The notes under the pieces: model-generated | The model's database searches: none | Told to the model about the DNA's origin: nothing | The model's input: only the letters and a program-made list of their open reading frames with translations | Shown: piece by piece, positions 49,700-58,063 of the stretch | How the letters are laid out: each line of letters opens with the position of its first letter | Position numbering within the stretch: position 1 is the first letter of the stretch | Program-made: the position numbers and the translations under genes | Source: Actinomycetota bacterium | GTDB taxonomy: Bacteria; Actinomycetota; Actinomycetes; Propionibacteriales; Propionibacteriaceae | Assembly: GCA_020161795.1 (NCBI GenBank) | Contig: JAIUOR010000028.1 | Location: 1-64,000, forward strand | Direction of reading: 5' to 3' | DNA length: 64,000 bases

Positions 49700-49745
49700 G
49701 ACGAGGCGGGATGCCGGGATCCGTCCCGGTGTCCCGCTCCTCGTC
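49700..49745. terminator. Bidirectional terminator between glyS and the methyltransferase
   Basis: GACGAGG/CCTCGTC arms enclose inner pairs CGGGA/TCCCG and CCGGGA/TCCCGG, one long hairpin between convergent genes. Confidence 0.8.
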
Positions 49746-49753
49746 CATCGGGC

Positions 49754-50326
49754 TCAGACCAGCGGGACGAAAGCGAAGCGGTAGCCCATCACGGGTTCGC
49801 GGTGCCAACCCTCGTGATCCCGGTCCACGACCCACATCACACCGTCGGCGGGTATCACCAGCCGGCCGCCGGCCGCGAGTTGTTGCTCCAGTTCGGCCGG
49901 AATGTCGCCGGGGTCGGCCGAGACCAGGATCCGGTCGTACTCCGCCTCCGGGGTTCCGAAGACACCCGGTTGCGACGGTTCGATCCGTGCCCAGTCCATG
50001 CCGAACGGCGCCAGGTTCGCCCGTCCCATCTCGACCAGTTCCGGGACGATCTCCACGCCGAGCACCGATCCCTTCGGCCCGGTGAGCCGGGCGAGCAGGG
50101 CGGTCGTCCAGCCCGAGCCGCTGCCCACGTCCAGCACCCTCGCTCCGTCGGGCACGTGCAGCAACTCCAGCATGAACTGCACCGTCCAGGGCTGGGAGTT
50201 GGTGGCACCGTGGCCGATCGGCAGCGGTTGGTCGGCATTGGCCAGGTGCTGGAGCGAAGCGGGCAGGAAGCTGCGTCGGGGGACGGCGTCGAGGGCGGCC
50301 ATCACGCGGCTGTGGTCGATGGTCAT
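49754..50326 (-). CDS. Protein-L-isoaspartate methyltransferase-like protein
   Basis: 190 residues from ATG 50326. The SAM-binding motif VLDVGSGSGWTTALLARL and the preceding PLPIGHGATNSQPWTVQFMLELL (resembling PIG..QTIS.P of PCMT) place it in the PCMT family. It is shorter than true PIMT (about 210), and several variants of unknown substrate exist, so repair of isoaspartate is likely but not certain. Confidence 0.8.
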   Translation of the reverse strand: MTIDHSRVMAALDAVPRRSFLPASLQHLANADQPLPIGHGATNSQPWTVQFMLELLHVPDGARVLDVGSGSGWTTALLARLTGPKGSVLGVEIVPELVEMGRANLAPFGMDWARIEPSQPGVFGTPEAEYDRILVSADPGDIPAELEQQLAAGGRLVIPADGVMWVVDRDHEGWHREPVMGYRFAFVPLV

Positions 50327-50411
50327 AGCCCTAGCGCACACTGTGCGCGCGACGGATGCAAGCCCCGGAACGGACTCGGACTAGGCTGGGCCGTCGCGCA
50401 GGAGGTGAACC

Positions 50412-51557
50412 ATGGTCGAGCCGCTACGGCTGGCGGCACCCGGCGGTGACCCCGTCGAGGTGTCGACGCCGGTGGTGTTGGCGCCCATGGCCGGGATCAC
50501 CAACGCCGCCTACCGGCAGCTCTGCCGCGAGCAGGGTGCGGGCCTCTACGTCTGCGAGATGATCACCTCCCGCGGCATCGTGGAGCGGATTCCCAAGACC
50601 TTCGACATGCTCGCCTTCGACCCGGGCGAGACGGTGCGCTCCGTCCAGCTGTACGGGGTCGACCCGCAGGTGATGGCGAAGGCGGCCGCGATCCTGTGTG
50701 AGGAATTCGGGGTCGGCCACATCGATCTGAACTTCGGCTGCCCGGTGCCCAAGGTGACCCGGAAGGGCGGCGGGGGAGTGCTGCCCTGGAAGCGGGATCG
50801 GCTGGCCGCGATCCTGCGGGCCACGGTCGCGGCCGCAGCGCCCTACGGCGTACCGGTGACGATGAAGACCCGGCTCGGGATCGACGACGAGCATCTCACC
50901 TACCTCGACGCCGGCCGGATCGCCCAGGACGCCGGATGCGCGGCGATCGCCCTGCACGCCCGCACGGTCAAGCAGGCCTACGCCGGCCAGGCGGCCTGGG
51001 AGACGATCGCCGCCCTCGTCAAGGCGGTGGACATCCCGGTGCTCGGCAACGGCGACATCTGGGAGGCCTCCGACGCGGTGGCGATGGTGCGCGAGACCGG
51101 CTGCGCCGGGGTGGTGATCGGCCGCGGCTGCCTGGGCCGTCCCTGGCTGTTCCGTGATCTGGCCGATGCCTTCGCCGGCCGAGACACCCAATTGCTGCCG
51201 GCGCTGGGCGAGGTGGCGGCCATGGTCTACCGGCACGGCGAGCTGCTGGCGGGGCTGTACGGCGAGAAGCACGGGCTGACCGACCTGCGCAAGCACATGG
51301 CGTGGTACTTCAAGGGGTTCGGAGTGGGCGGTGACCTGCGCCGGCAGCTGGCGATGGTCTCGTCGCTGGCCGAGCTGGCCGAACTCCTGGGCCACCTCGA
51401 TCCCGGCCTGCCCTACCCGGTCGGTGAACTGCACAGCCCGCGCGGCCGGCAGGGCACCCCGCGGGAGAAGGTCGTGCTTCCCTACGGTTGGCTGGACAGC
51501 ACCAATCTCGGCGACGCCGATCTCAGCGCCGCCGAATCCGACGCCTCCGGAGGCTAG
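50412..51557 (+). CDS. dusB: tRNA-dihydrouridine synthase
   Basis: 381 residues; reduces uridines in the tRNA D-loop with FMN. LAPMAGITNAAYRQLC, DLNFGCPVPKVTRKGGGG with catalytic Cys, and VIGRGCLGRPWLF are the DusB-type motifs. A ribosome site AGGAGGT precedes the ATG. The stop codon shares a CTAG with the convergent gene below, so both use one palindromic TAG. dgt and dnaG follow, as usual in actinobacteria. Confidence 0.93.
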   Translation: MVEPLRLAAPGGDPVEVSTPVVLAPMAGITNAAYRQLCREQGAGLYVCEMITSRGIVERIPKTFDMLAFDPGETVRSVQLYGVDPQVMAKAAAILCEEFGVGHIDLNFGCPVPKVTRKGGGGVLPWKRDRLAAILRATVAAAAPYGVPVTMKTRLGIDDEHLTYLDAGRIAQDAGCAAIALHARTVKQAYAGQAAWETIAALVKAVDIPVLGNGDIWEASDAVAMVRETGCAGVVIGRGCLGRPWLFRDLADAFAGRDTQLLPALGEVAAMVYRHGELLAGLYGEKHGLTDLRKHMAWYFKGFGVGGDLRRQLAMVSSLAELAELLGHLDPGLPYPVGELHSPRGRQGTPREKVVLPYGWLDSTNLGDADLSAAESDASGG

Positions 51558-52213
51558 AAGCCCAACCCCGCGACCAGGCCCATGGCCATCACGAAGTACT
51601 CCGCGATCGGCGCGACGACCCCCAGCACGATGCCGGTGATCGCCAGTGGACGGGCGGAACGCTTCACCGTCGCGATGATGCAGATCACCCAGCCGACGAT
51701 GCCGACCAGGGAGGCGAACAGCGCCGGCATCGCCGCCGCGGTGAAGGCGGCCAGATCGGCCTCGCTGAAGATCGTCGGGTCGAATTGCGGCGAACCGGTG
51801 ATCGGAACGTTGTTGCGCAGCATGAGTTCGCCGAAGGCGACCCCGGCCATCCACGCACCCCACAGGGCGACCACCGTCGCCACCGCCACGATGGCGAAAC
51901 CGATGATGCCCAGCCGCTTGCTCGGCAGCGGCTGCGGCGCGGGCGCCTGGTAGGCGGGCGGGTAGCCGTAGGCGGGCTGGCCGGCGTAGGGCCCCTGGTT
52001 CCAGCCCTGGGGCGGCTGTCCGTACGGCTGGGCGGGTTGCCCGTAGGGCTGCGCGGGTTGTCCGTAAGGCTGGGCAGGATGACCGTAGGGCTGCACCGGC
52101 TGGCCGCCGTAGGGCTGGGCCGGCGGACGGTAGGGCGGCGCCGGCTGGGACGGCGGGGTCGGCTGACCCTGCGGCGGCTGATCGGAACTGGTGCCCTGCG
52201 GTGGCTGCGACAT
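51554..52213 (-). CDS. Membrane protein with Pro-Tyr-Gly-Gln repeats (DUF4190-like)
   Basis: 219 residues from ATG 52213. The N-terminal half is low-complexity, with repeated AQPYGQP heptads (about 30-75) and tyrosine/proline-rich tail. Two or three membrane helices follow (LGIIGFAIVAVATVVALWGAW and GIVGWVICIIATV, ITGIVLGVVAPIAEYFVMAMG). Proteins with this layout are common on actinobacterial membranes; function unknown. Confidence 0.75.
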   Translation of the reverse strand: MSQPPQGTSSDQPPQGQPTPPSQPAPPYRPPAQPYGGQPVQPYGHPAQPYGQPAQPYGQPAQPYGQPPQGWNQGPYAGQPAYGYPPAYQAPAPQPLPSKRLGIIGFAIVAVATVVALWGAWMAGVAFGELMLRNNVPITGSPQFDPTIFSEADLAAFTAAAMPALFASLVGIVGWVICIIATVKRSARPLAITGIVLGVVAPIAEYFVMAMGLVAGLGF

Positions 52214-52249
52214 GGTCTCAGCGTACCGAGCGCAACCGACGACCAGTGA

Positions 52250-52262
52250 CAGGATGGGAAGT
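52250..52262 (+). promoter_or_regulatory. Leaderless promoter of dgt
   Basis: CAGGAT (52250-52255) with seven bases to ATG 52263. It fixes the start 24 codons inside the longest open frame. Confidence 0.5.
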
Positions 52263-53378
52263 ATGTCCCAACTGACTCCTCGCGCGGTGGCCTGGGCCGA
52301 CACCATGGCCGGTCACCAGCGTGCCGGGGTGGTCAGCGCCCACGCCGAGTCGACGGCCCGGATCGCGGGTGGGGAGCCGGTCGGGCGTGAGGCCCGGGAG
52401 GCCGCCGAGGCGGCCCGGCTGCGACCCGGCGCGGCGCTGGCCAACGGCGCCGGCCAGCGGGCGATCGACGAGGAGCCGGACGTCGAGCGCACCTGCTTCG
52501 AACGCGACCGGGACCGGATCGTCCACTCCACCGCCTTTCGCCGGCTGGCCGGCAAGACGCAGGTGGTGGTCTTCCCGACCGATCACCAGCGCACCCGGCT
52601 CACCCACGCCCTCGAGGTGGCGCAGGTGGCCACCTCGATCGCCCGCGGCGTCGGCGCCAATGCCACCCTCGCCGAGGCGATAGCGCTCGGCCACGACTGC
52701 GGCCACGGCCCCGGTGGGCATGCCAGCGAGGATGCCTTCGACCCCTTCCTGCCCGACGGTTACGACCACGGGCCGTGGGGCGCCGACGTGGTGCTGACCT
52801 CGCTCAACCTGTGCGCCGAAACCCTGGACGGCATCCGCAACCACTCCTGGTCGCGCCCGGCGCCGGCCACCATCGAGGGCGAGATCGTCAGCTGGGCAGA
52901 CCGGATCGCCTACTGCGCCCACGACCTGGAGGACGCCGTCGGCGCCGGCATCGTGAGCCTCGACGAACTGCCCGCTGAAGTGACCGAGGTCGCTGGAGGC
53001 GGCCGGCGCGAGCAGCTGGCGACCTTCGTCCGAGCGGCGGTCTCCGCCACCTGTGCCACCGGCCAGGTGGCGATGGCTCCGGAGCCCGCGGCCGCGCTGG
53101 CGGCATTGCGTGCCTTCAATTACGAGCGGATCTACACCCGGGAGGAGTCCCTGGCCCAGTCGCGGGCGGTGGTGAGCGTGCTCACCGCGCTGGTCGAGTA
53201 CTACGCCGCGCATCCCGCGGCGCTGCCGGCCAATCTGCGGGCCGGCGATCCGGTGCGCTCCGCGGTGACCTATGTCGGCGGTATGACCGACCGGTTCGCC
53301 TTCGACGCCGCACTGAGCCTGCTGGGCTGGGATCCCGCCCGGCTGCCGGCCAGTAGTATGCCGGGGTGGCCGGGCTGA
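52263..53378 (+). CDS. dgt: Deoxyguanosinetriphosphate triphosphohydrolase-like protein
   Basis: 371 residues from ATG 52263. The HD-domain metal motif GHDCGHGPGGHASED and the histidine in RLTHALEVAQVA are those of dNTP triphosphohydrolases, which convert dGTP to deoxyguanosine and triphosphate and limit dNTP pools. The stop at 53378 overlaps the dnaG start, the usual actinobacterial dgt-dnaG pair. Confidence 0.93.
   Translation: MSQLTPRAVAWADTMAGHQRAGVVSAHAESTARIAGGEPVGREAREAAEAARLRPGAALANGAGQRAIDEEPDVERTCFERDRDRIVHSTAFRRLAGKTQVVVFPTDHQRTRLTHALEVAQVATSIARGVGANATLAEAIALGHDCGHGPGGHASEDAFDPFLPDGYDHGPWGADVVLTSLNLCAETLDGIRNHSWSRPAPATIEGEIVSWADRIAYCAHDLEDAVGAGIVSLDELPAEVTEVAGGGRREQLATFVRAAVSATCATGQVAMAPEPAAALAALRAFNYERIYTREESLAQSRAVVSVLTALVEYYAAHPAALPANLRAGDPVRSAVTYVGGMTDRFAFDAALSLLGWDPARLPASSMPGWPG
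53354..53365 (+). promoter_or_regulatory. Leaderless promoter of dnaG inside dgt
   Basis: TAGTAT (53354-53359), six bases, GTG 53366. It lies within the last codons of dgt and would give dnaG a supply of its own. Confidence 0.5.
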
Positions 53379-55201
53379 TCAACGAGGAGGATCTGGCGAC
53401 CGTCCGGGAGCGCTCCCGGATCGAGGAGGTCGTCGGTTCCTACGTCACCCTGCGCAATGCCGGGGGCGGCTCGCTGACCGGGCTGTGCCCGTTCCACGAG
53501 GAGAAGACCCCGAGTTTCCGGGTCACCCCTGCGCGCGGCTTCTACCACTGCTTCGGCTGTGGCGAAGGCGGGGACGTGATCAGCTTCGTCCAGAAGATCA
53601 ACAACGTCACCTTCGTCGAGGCCGTGGAATGGCTGGCCGACCGGGCCGGCATCCACCTGCGCTTCACCGAAGGCGGGGGACGGGACCGTCCCGAGCCCGG
53701 GCTGCGGCTGCGGATTCTGGAAGCCAACCGGGAGGCCGCCGACTTCTTCGCCGGGCAGCTGGGCACTCCGGATGCCCTGGCCGGACGCCAGTTCCTCGAC
53801 CAGCGCGGCTTCGACCGCGACGCCGCCGCGCACTTCGGCGTCGGCTTCGCCCCGTTGGGCGGCAAGGCGCTGGGCGCCCACCTGCGCGCCCGGGGCTTCA
53901 CCGATGCCGAGTTGGTGCGGGCCGGGCTGATCCGGGAATCCGGCTGGGACTTCTTCCAGGCCCGCCTGATCTGGCCGATCCGGGACGCCGGACGCTCGGT
54001 GCTGGGCTTCGGCGCCCGCCGGCTCTTCGACGACGACCGGATGCCCGCCAAGTACCTCAACACCCCCGAGACCCCGGTCTACCGCAAGTCGCAGGTGCTC
54101 TACGGGCTCGATCTGGCCCGCACCCACATCGCCAAGAAGAACCAGGCGGTGATCGTCGAGGGGTACACCGACGTGATGGCCGCCCACCTGGCGGGGGTGG
54201 ACACCGCGGTCGCCTCCTGCGGGACGGCCTTCGGCGACGACCATGCTCGGCTGCTGCAGCGCCTGATCGGCACCTCCGACGTCCAGTCCGGCGAGGTGAT
54301 CTTCACCTTCGACGGCGACGCGGCAGGGCAGGCGGCGGCGCTGAAGGTGTTCAAGGGCGACCAGCATTTCGTCTCCCAGACCTACGTCGCGATCGAGCCG
54401 ACCGGGCTCGACCCGTGCGATCTGCGGCTGCAGTCCGGGGACGCGGCCGTGCGCGAGCTGGTCGGGCGGCGGGTGCCGCTGTACCGGTTCGTGATGCGCA
54501 ACACCATCGCCGGCTTCGATCTCGACCGGGTGGACGGCCGGTTCGCGGCGCTGCGTGCGGCGGCGCCGCTGGTGAGCAGCATCCGCGATGCCGCCCTGGT
54601 TCCAGGCTACGTCCGCGAACTCGCCCAGCTGCTCGGTATGGATCCCGAGGAGGTGCGGGTCGAGGTGAAGCGGGCGCGCGGCCGCCGCAGCGCCGAACCC
54701 GCGCCGGAGCCGCCCCGCGAACCCGTCGAACAGCCGGCGATGGAACTGCCCGACCCGCGTGATCGGCGCTGGGAGGCCGAACGTGGCACCCTGCGGTTGC
54801 TGCTGCGGGCTCCCCAGGCTTTCACCGAGACCCTGGGCGACCTGACCCCGGAGGACTTCGTCCAGCCCGCCTACCGGGCGCTCTTCGAGCGGATTCAGGC
54901 GACGGCCGACCGTACCGGTGACTGGGCCGCCGGGCTGGCCACGGACGAGCCGACGCTGCGCCAGCTGGTGATCACGCTGGCGGTGGAGCCGGTGCTTCGC
55001 GAACCCTCGGCCGGCTACGCCGCCGAGTACGTGGCCGGGGTCCGGCTGCTGTCCGTCGCGCGGCGGATCGAGGCGCTGAAGTCGAAGCTGCAACGTACCA
55101 ACCCGGTCGACGACCAGCCTGCCTACAACCGGATGTTCGCCACCCTGGTCGACCTGGAGGCCCGTCGCAAGGAGCTGCTGGCGCAGGCCACCGCCTCCTG
55201 A
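53366..55201 (+). CDS. dnaG: DNA primase
   Basis: 611 residues. CHC2 zinc finger Cys41, His44, Cys62 and Cys65 (CPFHEEK...FYHCFGCGEGG), Toprim catalytic motifs VIVEGYTDVMA and TFDGDAAGQ, and a C-terminal helicase-binding domain of about 130 residues (from EAERGTLRLLLR). It lays RNA primers on the lagging strand. Residues 425-455 are a Pro/Glu-rich linker. The upstream dgt overlaps by 13 bases, and a sigma-factor gene follows after 78 bases. Confidence 0.95.
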   Translation: MAGLINEEDLATVRERSRIEEVVGSYVTLRNAGGGSLTGLCPFHEEKTPSFRVTPARGFYHCFGCGEGGDVISFVQKINNVTFVEAVEWLADRAGIHLRFTEGGGRDRPEPGLRLRILEANREAADFFAGQLGTPDALAGRQFLDQRGFDRDAAAHFGVGFAPLGGKALGAHLRARGFTDAELVRAGLIRESGWDFFQARLIWPIRDAGRSVLGFGARRLFDDDRMPAKYLNTPETPVYRKSQVLYGLDLARTHIAKKNQAVIVEGYTDVMAAHLAGVDTAVASCGTAFGDDHARLLQRLIGTSDVQSGEVIFTFDGDAAGQAAALKVFKGDQHFVSQTYVAIEPTGLDPCDLRLQSGDAAVRELVGRRVPLYRFVMRNTIAGFDLDRVDGRFAALRAAAPLVSSIRDAALVPGYVRELAQLLGMDPEEVRVEVKRARGRRSAEPAPEPPREPVEQPAMELPDPRDRRWEAERGTLRLLLRAPQAFTETLGDLTPEDFVQPAYRALFERIQATADRTGDWAAGLATDEPTLRQLVITLAVEPVLREPSAGYAAEYVAGVRLLSVARRIEALKSKLQRTNPVDDQPAYNRMFATLVDLEARRKELLAQATAS

Positions 55202-55279
55202 TCCGTCGTGCTGTCCGGGTGTTGCCGCGGCCTTCCCGACTGCTGACGCGGGCCTGGCCGACGCGTGAGGGTGGGCGTC

Positions 55280-56116
55280 ATGATGCACAGCACCCAGCTA
55301 CCGGAGCCGCTCGGCGCCGCCCGCGAGACCGAACTGGCCCGCCGTATCGAAGCGGGGGTGATCGCCGACCACGCCCTGGCCCACCCCTGGCCGACCGATG
55401 CCAGCCCCGCCGAGTTACGGCGGATCAGCGCGGAGGGTCACGCGGCCCGGCAGGAGTTCCTGGCAGCGAATCTGCGACTGGCCGCGATGTTCGCCCGTAG
55501 CGCGGCCCGGCGCTCGGGGATGGACTTCGACGAGGTGTTCCAGGAGGCCGTGGTCGCGCTGGGGCACGCCCTGCAGCGGTTCGATCCGGCGCGCGGCCGG
55601 TTCACGACCTACGCCTTCCCGATCGTCGGCCAGCGCCTGGTGCGCGTGACCTGTTCGCTGGCCGGTCAACTGGGCGTCACCGCCAGCCGGGCGGTGGCAC
55701 TGCGGCGGGCGCAGAGCCTCTCCCACCGGCTCACCCAAGAGCTGGGCCGCGTCCCGGGGCCGGCCGACATCTCGGCCGCGCTCGGCCGCGACCTCGCCTG
55801 GACCACCCGGCTGCTGCACCACCGTCCGCCGCTGTCACTGGACGAGATCGACGACCATCCGGCCGCCGCCTCGGCCTACGAGCAACGCGAGAACGCCCTC
55901 GTGGCGGCCCTGGTGAGGCGGGACGTGGCCCGGTTGCCCGGTGACCAGCGGGAGGTGATCGTGCTCCGGTTCGGCCTGGCCGGCGGCGGCTGCCGCGGCT
56001 ACGGCGAGATCGCCGACGGCCTGGGCCTGTCGGTCACCTCGGTGCGCCGGATCGAACGGCGGGGTCTGGCCACGTTACGGCGGTGGCAGCAGTCGACGCA
56101 GGATCTCTCAGCGTAG
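55280..56116 (+). CDS. Atypical sigma-70-family factor
   Basis: 278 residues from ATG 55280, preceded by GAGG. Region 2 is present (ANLRLAAMFARSAARRSGMD, DEVFQEAVVALGHALQRFDPARGRFTTYA) but the usual TYATWWIRQAI of region 2.4, which recognises the -10 element, reads TYAFPIVGQRLVRVT. A short linker carries a region 3-like segment (LTQELGRVPGPADISAALG), and region 4 (LPGDQREVIVLRFGLAGGG...YGEIADGLGLSVTSVRRIERRG) is intact. It is short for a primary factor and lacks regions 1.1/1.2 of one. Located behind dnaG where some lineages keep the primary sigma gene. Confidence 0.75.
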   Translation: MMHSTQLPEPLGAARETELARRIEAGVIADHALAHPWPTDASPAELRRISAEGHAARQEFLAANLRLAAMFARSAARRSGMDFDEVFQEAVVALGHALQRFDPARGRFTTYAFPIVGQRLVRVTCSLAGQLGVTASRAVALRRAQSLSHRLTQELGRVPGPADISAALGRDLAWTTRLLHHRPPLSLDEIDDHPAAASAYEQRENALVAALVRRDVARLPGDQREVIVLRFGLAGGGCRGYGEIADGLGLSVTSVRRIERRGLATLRRWQQSTQDLSA

Positions 56117-56263
56117 GCCGCCCACCAGGCCGACGGGCTGGGTGTCGGCGTGGCCGGCGCAGCGCTGATCCTCCGGAACGCCGGCGAGCGCCTGCTCGAT
56201 GTGCTGGCCGCAGCCGGCCCAGGTGGTCTTGCCGCAGATCCGGCAGATGACGGGGGAGCACAT
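56108..56263 (-). CDS. Small cysteine-rich (zinc-binding) protein
   Basis: 51 residues, MCSPVICRICGKTTWAGCG at the start and RCAGH later. The CxxCGKTTWAGCGQH pattern with a second C.GH is a widespread tiny conserved protein, presumably a zinc fold, of unknown function. AAAGGAA precedes the ATG. It is 11 bases behind the disulfide-reductase gene on the same strand and converges with the sigma gene (nine-base overlap). Confidence 0.75.
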   Translation of the reverse strand: MCSPVICRICGKTTWAGCGQHIEQALAGVPEDQRCAGHADTQPVGLVGGLR

Positions 56264-56274
56264 GGTGGTTCCTT

Positions 56275-57972
56275 TCAGACGGGGAGTGCGGTGGTGAGCA
56301 GATCCCCCGCACGGTCGCCCAGGTAGGCGCGCAAGGTCAGGATGCCACCTGAGAGGGTCGCGGAGTCGAAGCCGTGGCTGGCGAGCACCCGGTGCGCGAG
56401 GTAGGAGCGCATGCCCGAGGCGCACATCACCCGTACCGGCCGCCCGGCGGCCGCCGCGGCCACCTCGTCGAGTCGTTCGCGCAACGCGGTGTGGGCGATG
56501 TTGAGCGCCCCCGGCAGGTGGCCGGTGGCGAACTCGGCTGGGCTACGGGTGTCGAGCACCAGGGCGGTATCCAGGGTGGCGTCGAGCTCCCACGGGTACC
56601 ACAGGGCCGTGGTGCCGTCGAGCACGTTCAGGCCGAACATGCCTGCCAGGTTCACCGGATCCTTGGCGTTGCCGTAGGGCGGGGAGTAGGAGAGATCCAG
56701 ATCGACCAGGTCGCCGATCGAGGCATGCCCGCGCAGCGCGGTGGCGATCACGTCGATCCGCTTGTCGACGCCGTCGGGGCCGACCGCCTGGGCGCCCAGC
56801 AGCAGCCCGTCCGTGGCGCGGAAATGCACCACCAGGTGCAGCTGGCTCGCGCCCGGGAAGTAACCGGCGTGCTGGTTGGGGTGGAGGTGGAGGCTGCGAT
56901 GGTCGATGCCCTGGGCGGTCAGGGTGGCCCGGTTGGCACCGGTGAGCGCCGCGGTGAGACCTCCCACCCGGACGATGGCGGTGCCCAGCGGGGCCGGGAT
57001 GGGCCGTGCCGACCCCGGGCGCAGGATGTCATCGGCAACCTGCCTACCGGCCCGGTTGGCGGGCCCCGCCAGGGCGACCGGCCGCCGCAGCCCGGTGACC
57101 GGATCGGTGCTGATCGTGGCGTCGCCGACCGCCCAGATGCCGGGCAGGTTGGTTCGTCCGTGCTCGTCGGTGACGATCGCGCCACGTTCGCAGGCCACCC
57201 CGGCCTGTTCGAAGACGGCGGTATCGGGCCGTACTCCCACCGAGAGCACCACCAGATCGGCCTCCAGGCGGGTGCCGTCGGCCAGCAGCACCACGTCGTG
57301 GGCGGGGCCCGACTCGATGGCGGTCGCGGCGACGGAGGTGCGCACCTCGATGCCCAGGTTCGTCAGTTCCGCCGTGACGAGGGCGGCCAGCTCCGGCTCC
57401 AGCGGTGGCAGGACGTGCTCGGCCAGTTCGACGATCGTCACGGCCAGCCCCCGGCCGGCCAGCGCTTCTGCGGCCTCCAGTCCGATGAAGCCGGCTCCCA
57501 GCACGACGGCCCGTCGGGCGCCGTCGGAGACCAGCCGCTCCAGCGTGAGCGCGTCCTCCACGCTGCGCAGGGTGTGCACGCGCGCCGAATCCAGGCCGGG
57601 GATCGGCGGTCGCAGCGGGGCTGCGCCGGGGGAGAGCACGAGGGCGTCGTAGCCCAGTGTGGTCACGCCGTCGACGGTGTTCACCATCACCGTCCGTCGT
57701 TCCGGATCGAGCCCGATCACGTCATGCCGGGTGCGCACGTCCAGGTCCAGCGCCGCCTTGAGGGAATCGGGGGTCTGCACCAGCAGCCGGGCCGGATCGG
57801 TGATCTCACCGCCCACGTAATAGGGCAGGCCGCAGTTCGCGAACGAGACGTGCTCACCCCGGTCGAGCACGACGATCTCAGCGTTCTCGTCGAGCCGGCG
57901 GGCCCGGGCGGCACAGCTCATGCCGCCGGCGACACCACCGACGATCACGAGACGGGTAGGGGCTTCATTCAT
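56275..57972 (-). CDS. CoA-disulfide reductase fused to a rhodanese domain
   Basis: 565 residues. The flavoprotein part (1-445) has FAD motif VIVGGVAGGMSCAARARR, active-site Cys47 in SFANCGLPYY, NAD(P) motif VVLGAGFIGLEAAEALA and ATISTD-type FAD motif. A C-terminal rhodanese domain (about 460-565) carries Cys517 in CASGMRS. Such CoADR-Rhd fusions reduce CoA-persulfide/polysulfide and handle reactive sulfur species. It starts at ATG 57972 under a CstR/CsoR-like operator, with the small zinc protein as second gene. Confidence 0.9.
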   Translation of the reverse strand: MNEAPTRLVIVGGVAGGMSCAARARRLDENAEIVVLDRGEHVSFANCGLPYYVGGEITDPARLLVQTPDSLKAALDLDVRTRHDVIGLDPERRTVMVNTVDGVTTLGYDALVLSPGAAPLRPPIPGLDSARVHTLRSVEDALTLERLVSDGARRAVVLGAGFIGLEAAEALAGRGLAVTIVELAEHVLPPLEPELAALVTAELTNLGIEVRTSVAATAIESGPAHDVVLLADGTRLEADLVVLSVGVRPDTAVFEQAGVACERGAIVTDEHGRTNLPGIWAVGDATISTDPVTGLRRPVALAGPANRAGRQVADDILRPGSARPIPAPLGTAIVRVGGLTAALTGANRATLTAQGIDHRSLHLHPNQHAGYFPGASQLHLVVHFRATDGLLLGAQAVGPDGVDKRIDVIATALRGHASIGDLVDLDLSYSPPYGNAKDPVNLAGMFGLNVLDGTTALWYPWELDATLDTALVLDTRSPAEFATGHLPGALNIAHTALRERLDEVAAAAAGRPVRVMCASGMRSYLAHRVLASHGFDSATLSGGILTLRAYLGDRAGDLLTTALPV

Positions 57973-57978
57973 GGTCCA

Positions 57979-58009
57979 ATAATACCCCCAGGGGTATCGA
58001 GTCGAGCAA
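57979..58009 (-). promoter_or_regulatory. CstR/CsoR-like operator and leaderless promoter
   Basis: ATACCCCCAGGGGTAT (57982-57997) has perfect seven-base arms ATACCCC/GGGGTAT around CA, the operator type bound by CsoR-family repressors, including the persulfide sensor CstR. It overlaps a consensus minus-strand -10 TATTAT (57979-57984) six bases before the ATG, and TTGCTC (58004-58009) may be the -35. Confidence 0.75.
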
Positions 58010-58050
58010 ATCGGGTCTCAGATCCCGGGCTCGTCGGTTGGCGCCCTGCA

Positions 58051-58063
58051 TACCATGGGCCTC
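58051..58063 (+). promoter_or_regulatory. Leaderless promoter of the penicillin-binding protein gene
   Basis: TACCAT (58051-58056) and seven bases before GTG 58064. The ATG at 58055 overlaps this hexamer and is less likely as the start. Confidence 0.5.

Noticed and set aside
52020-52110. Tandem DNA repeat near 52050 as a mobile or CRISPR-like repeat
   Set aside because: The periodicity is explained by codons for the AQPYGQP heptads of the membrane protein gene.
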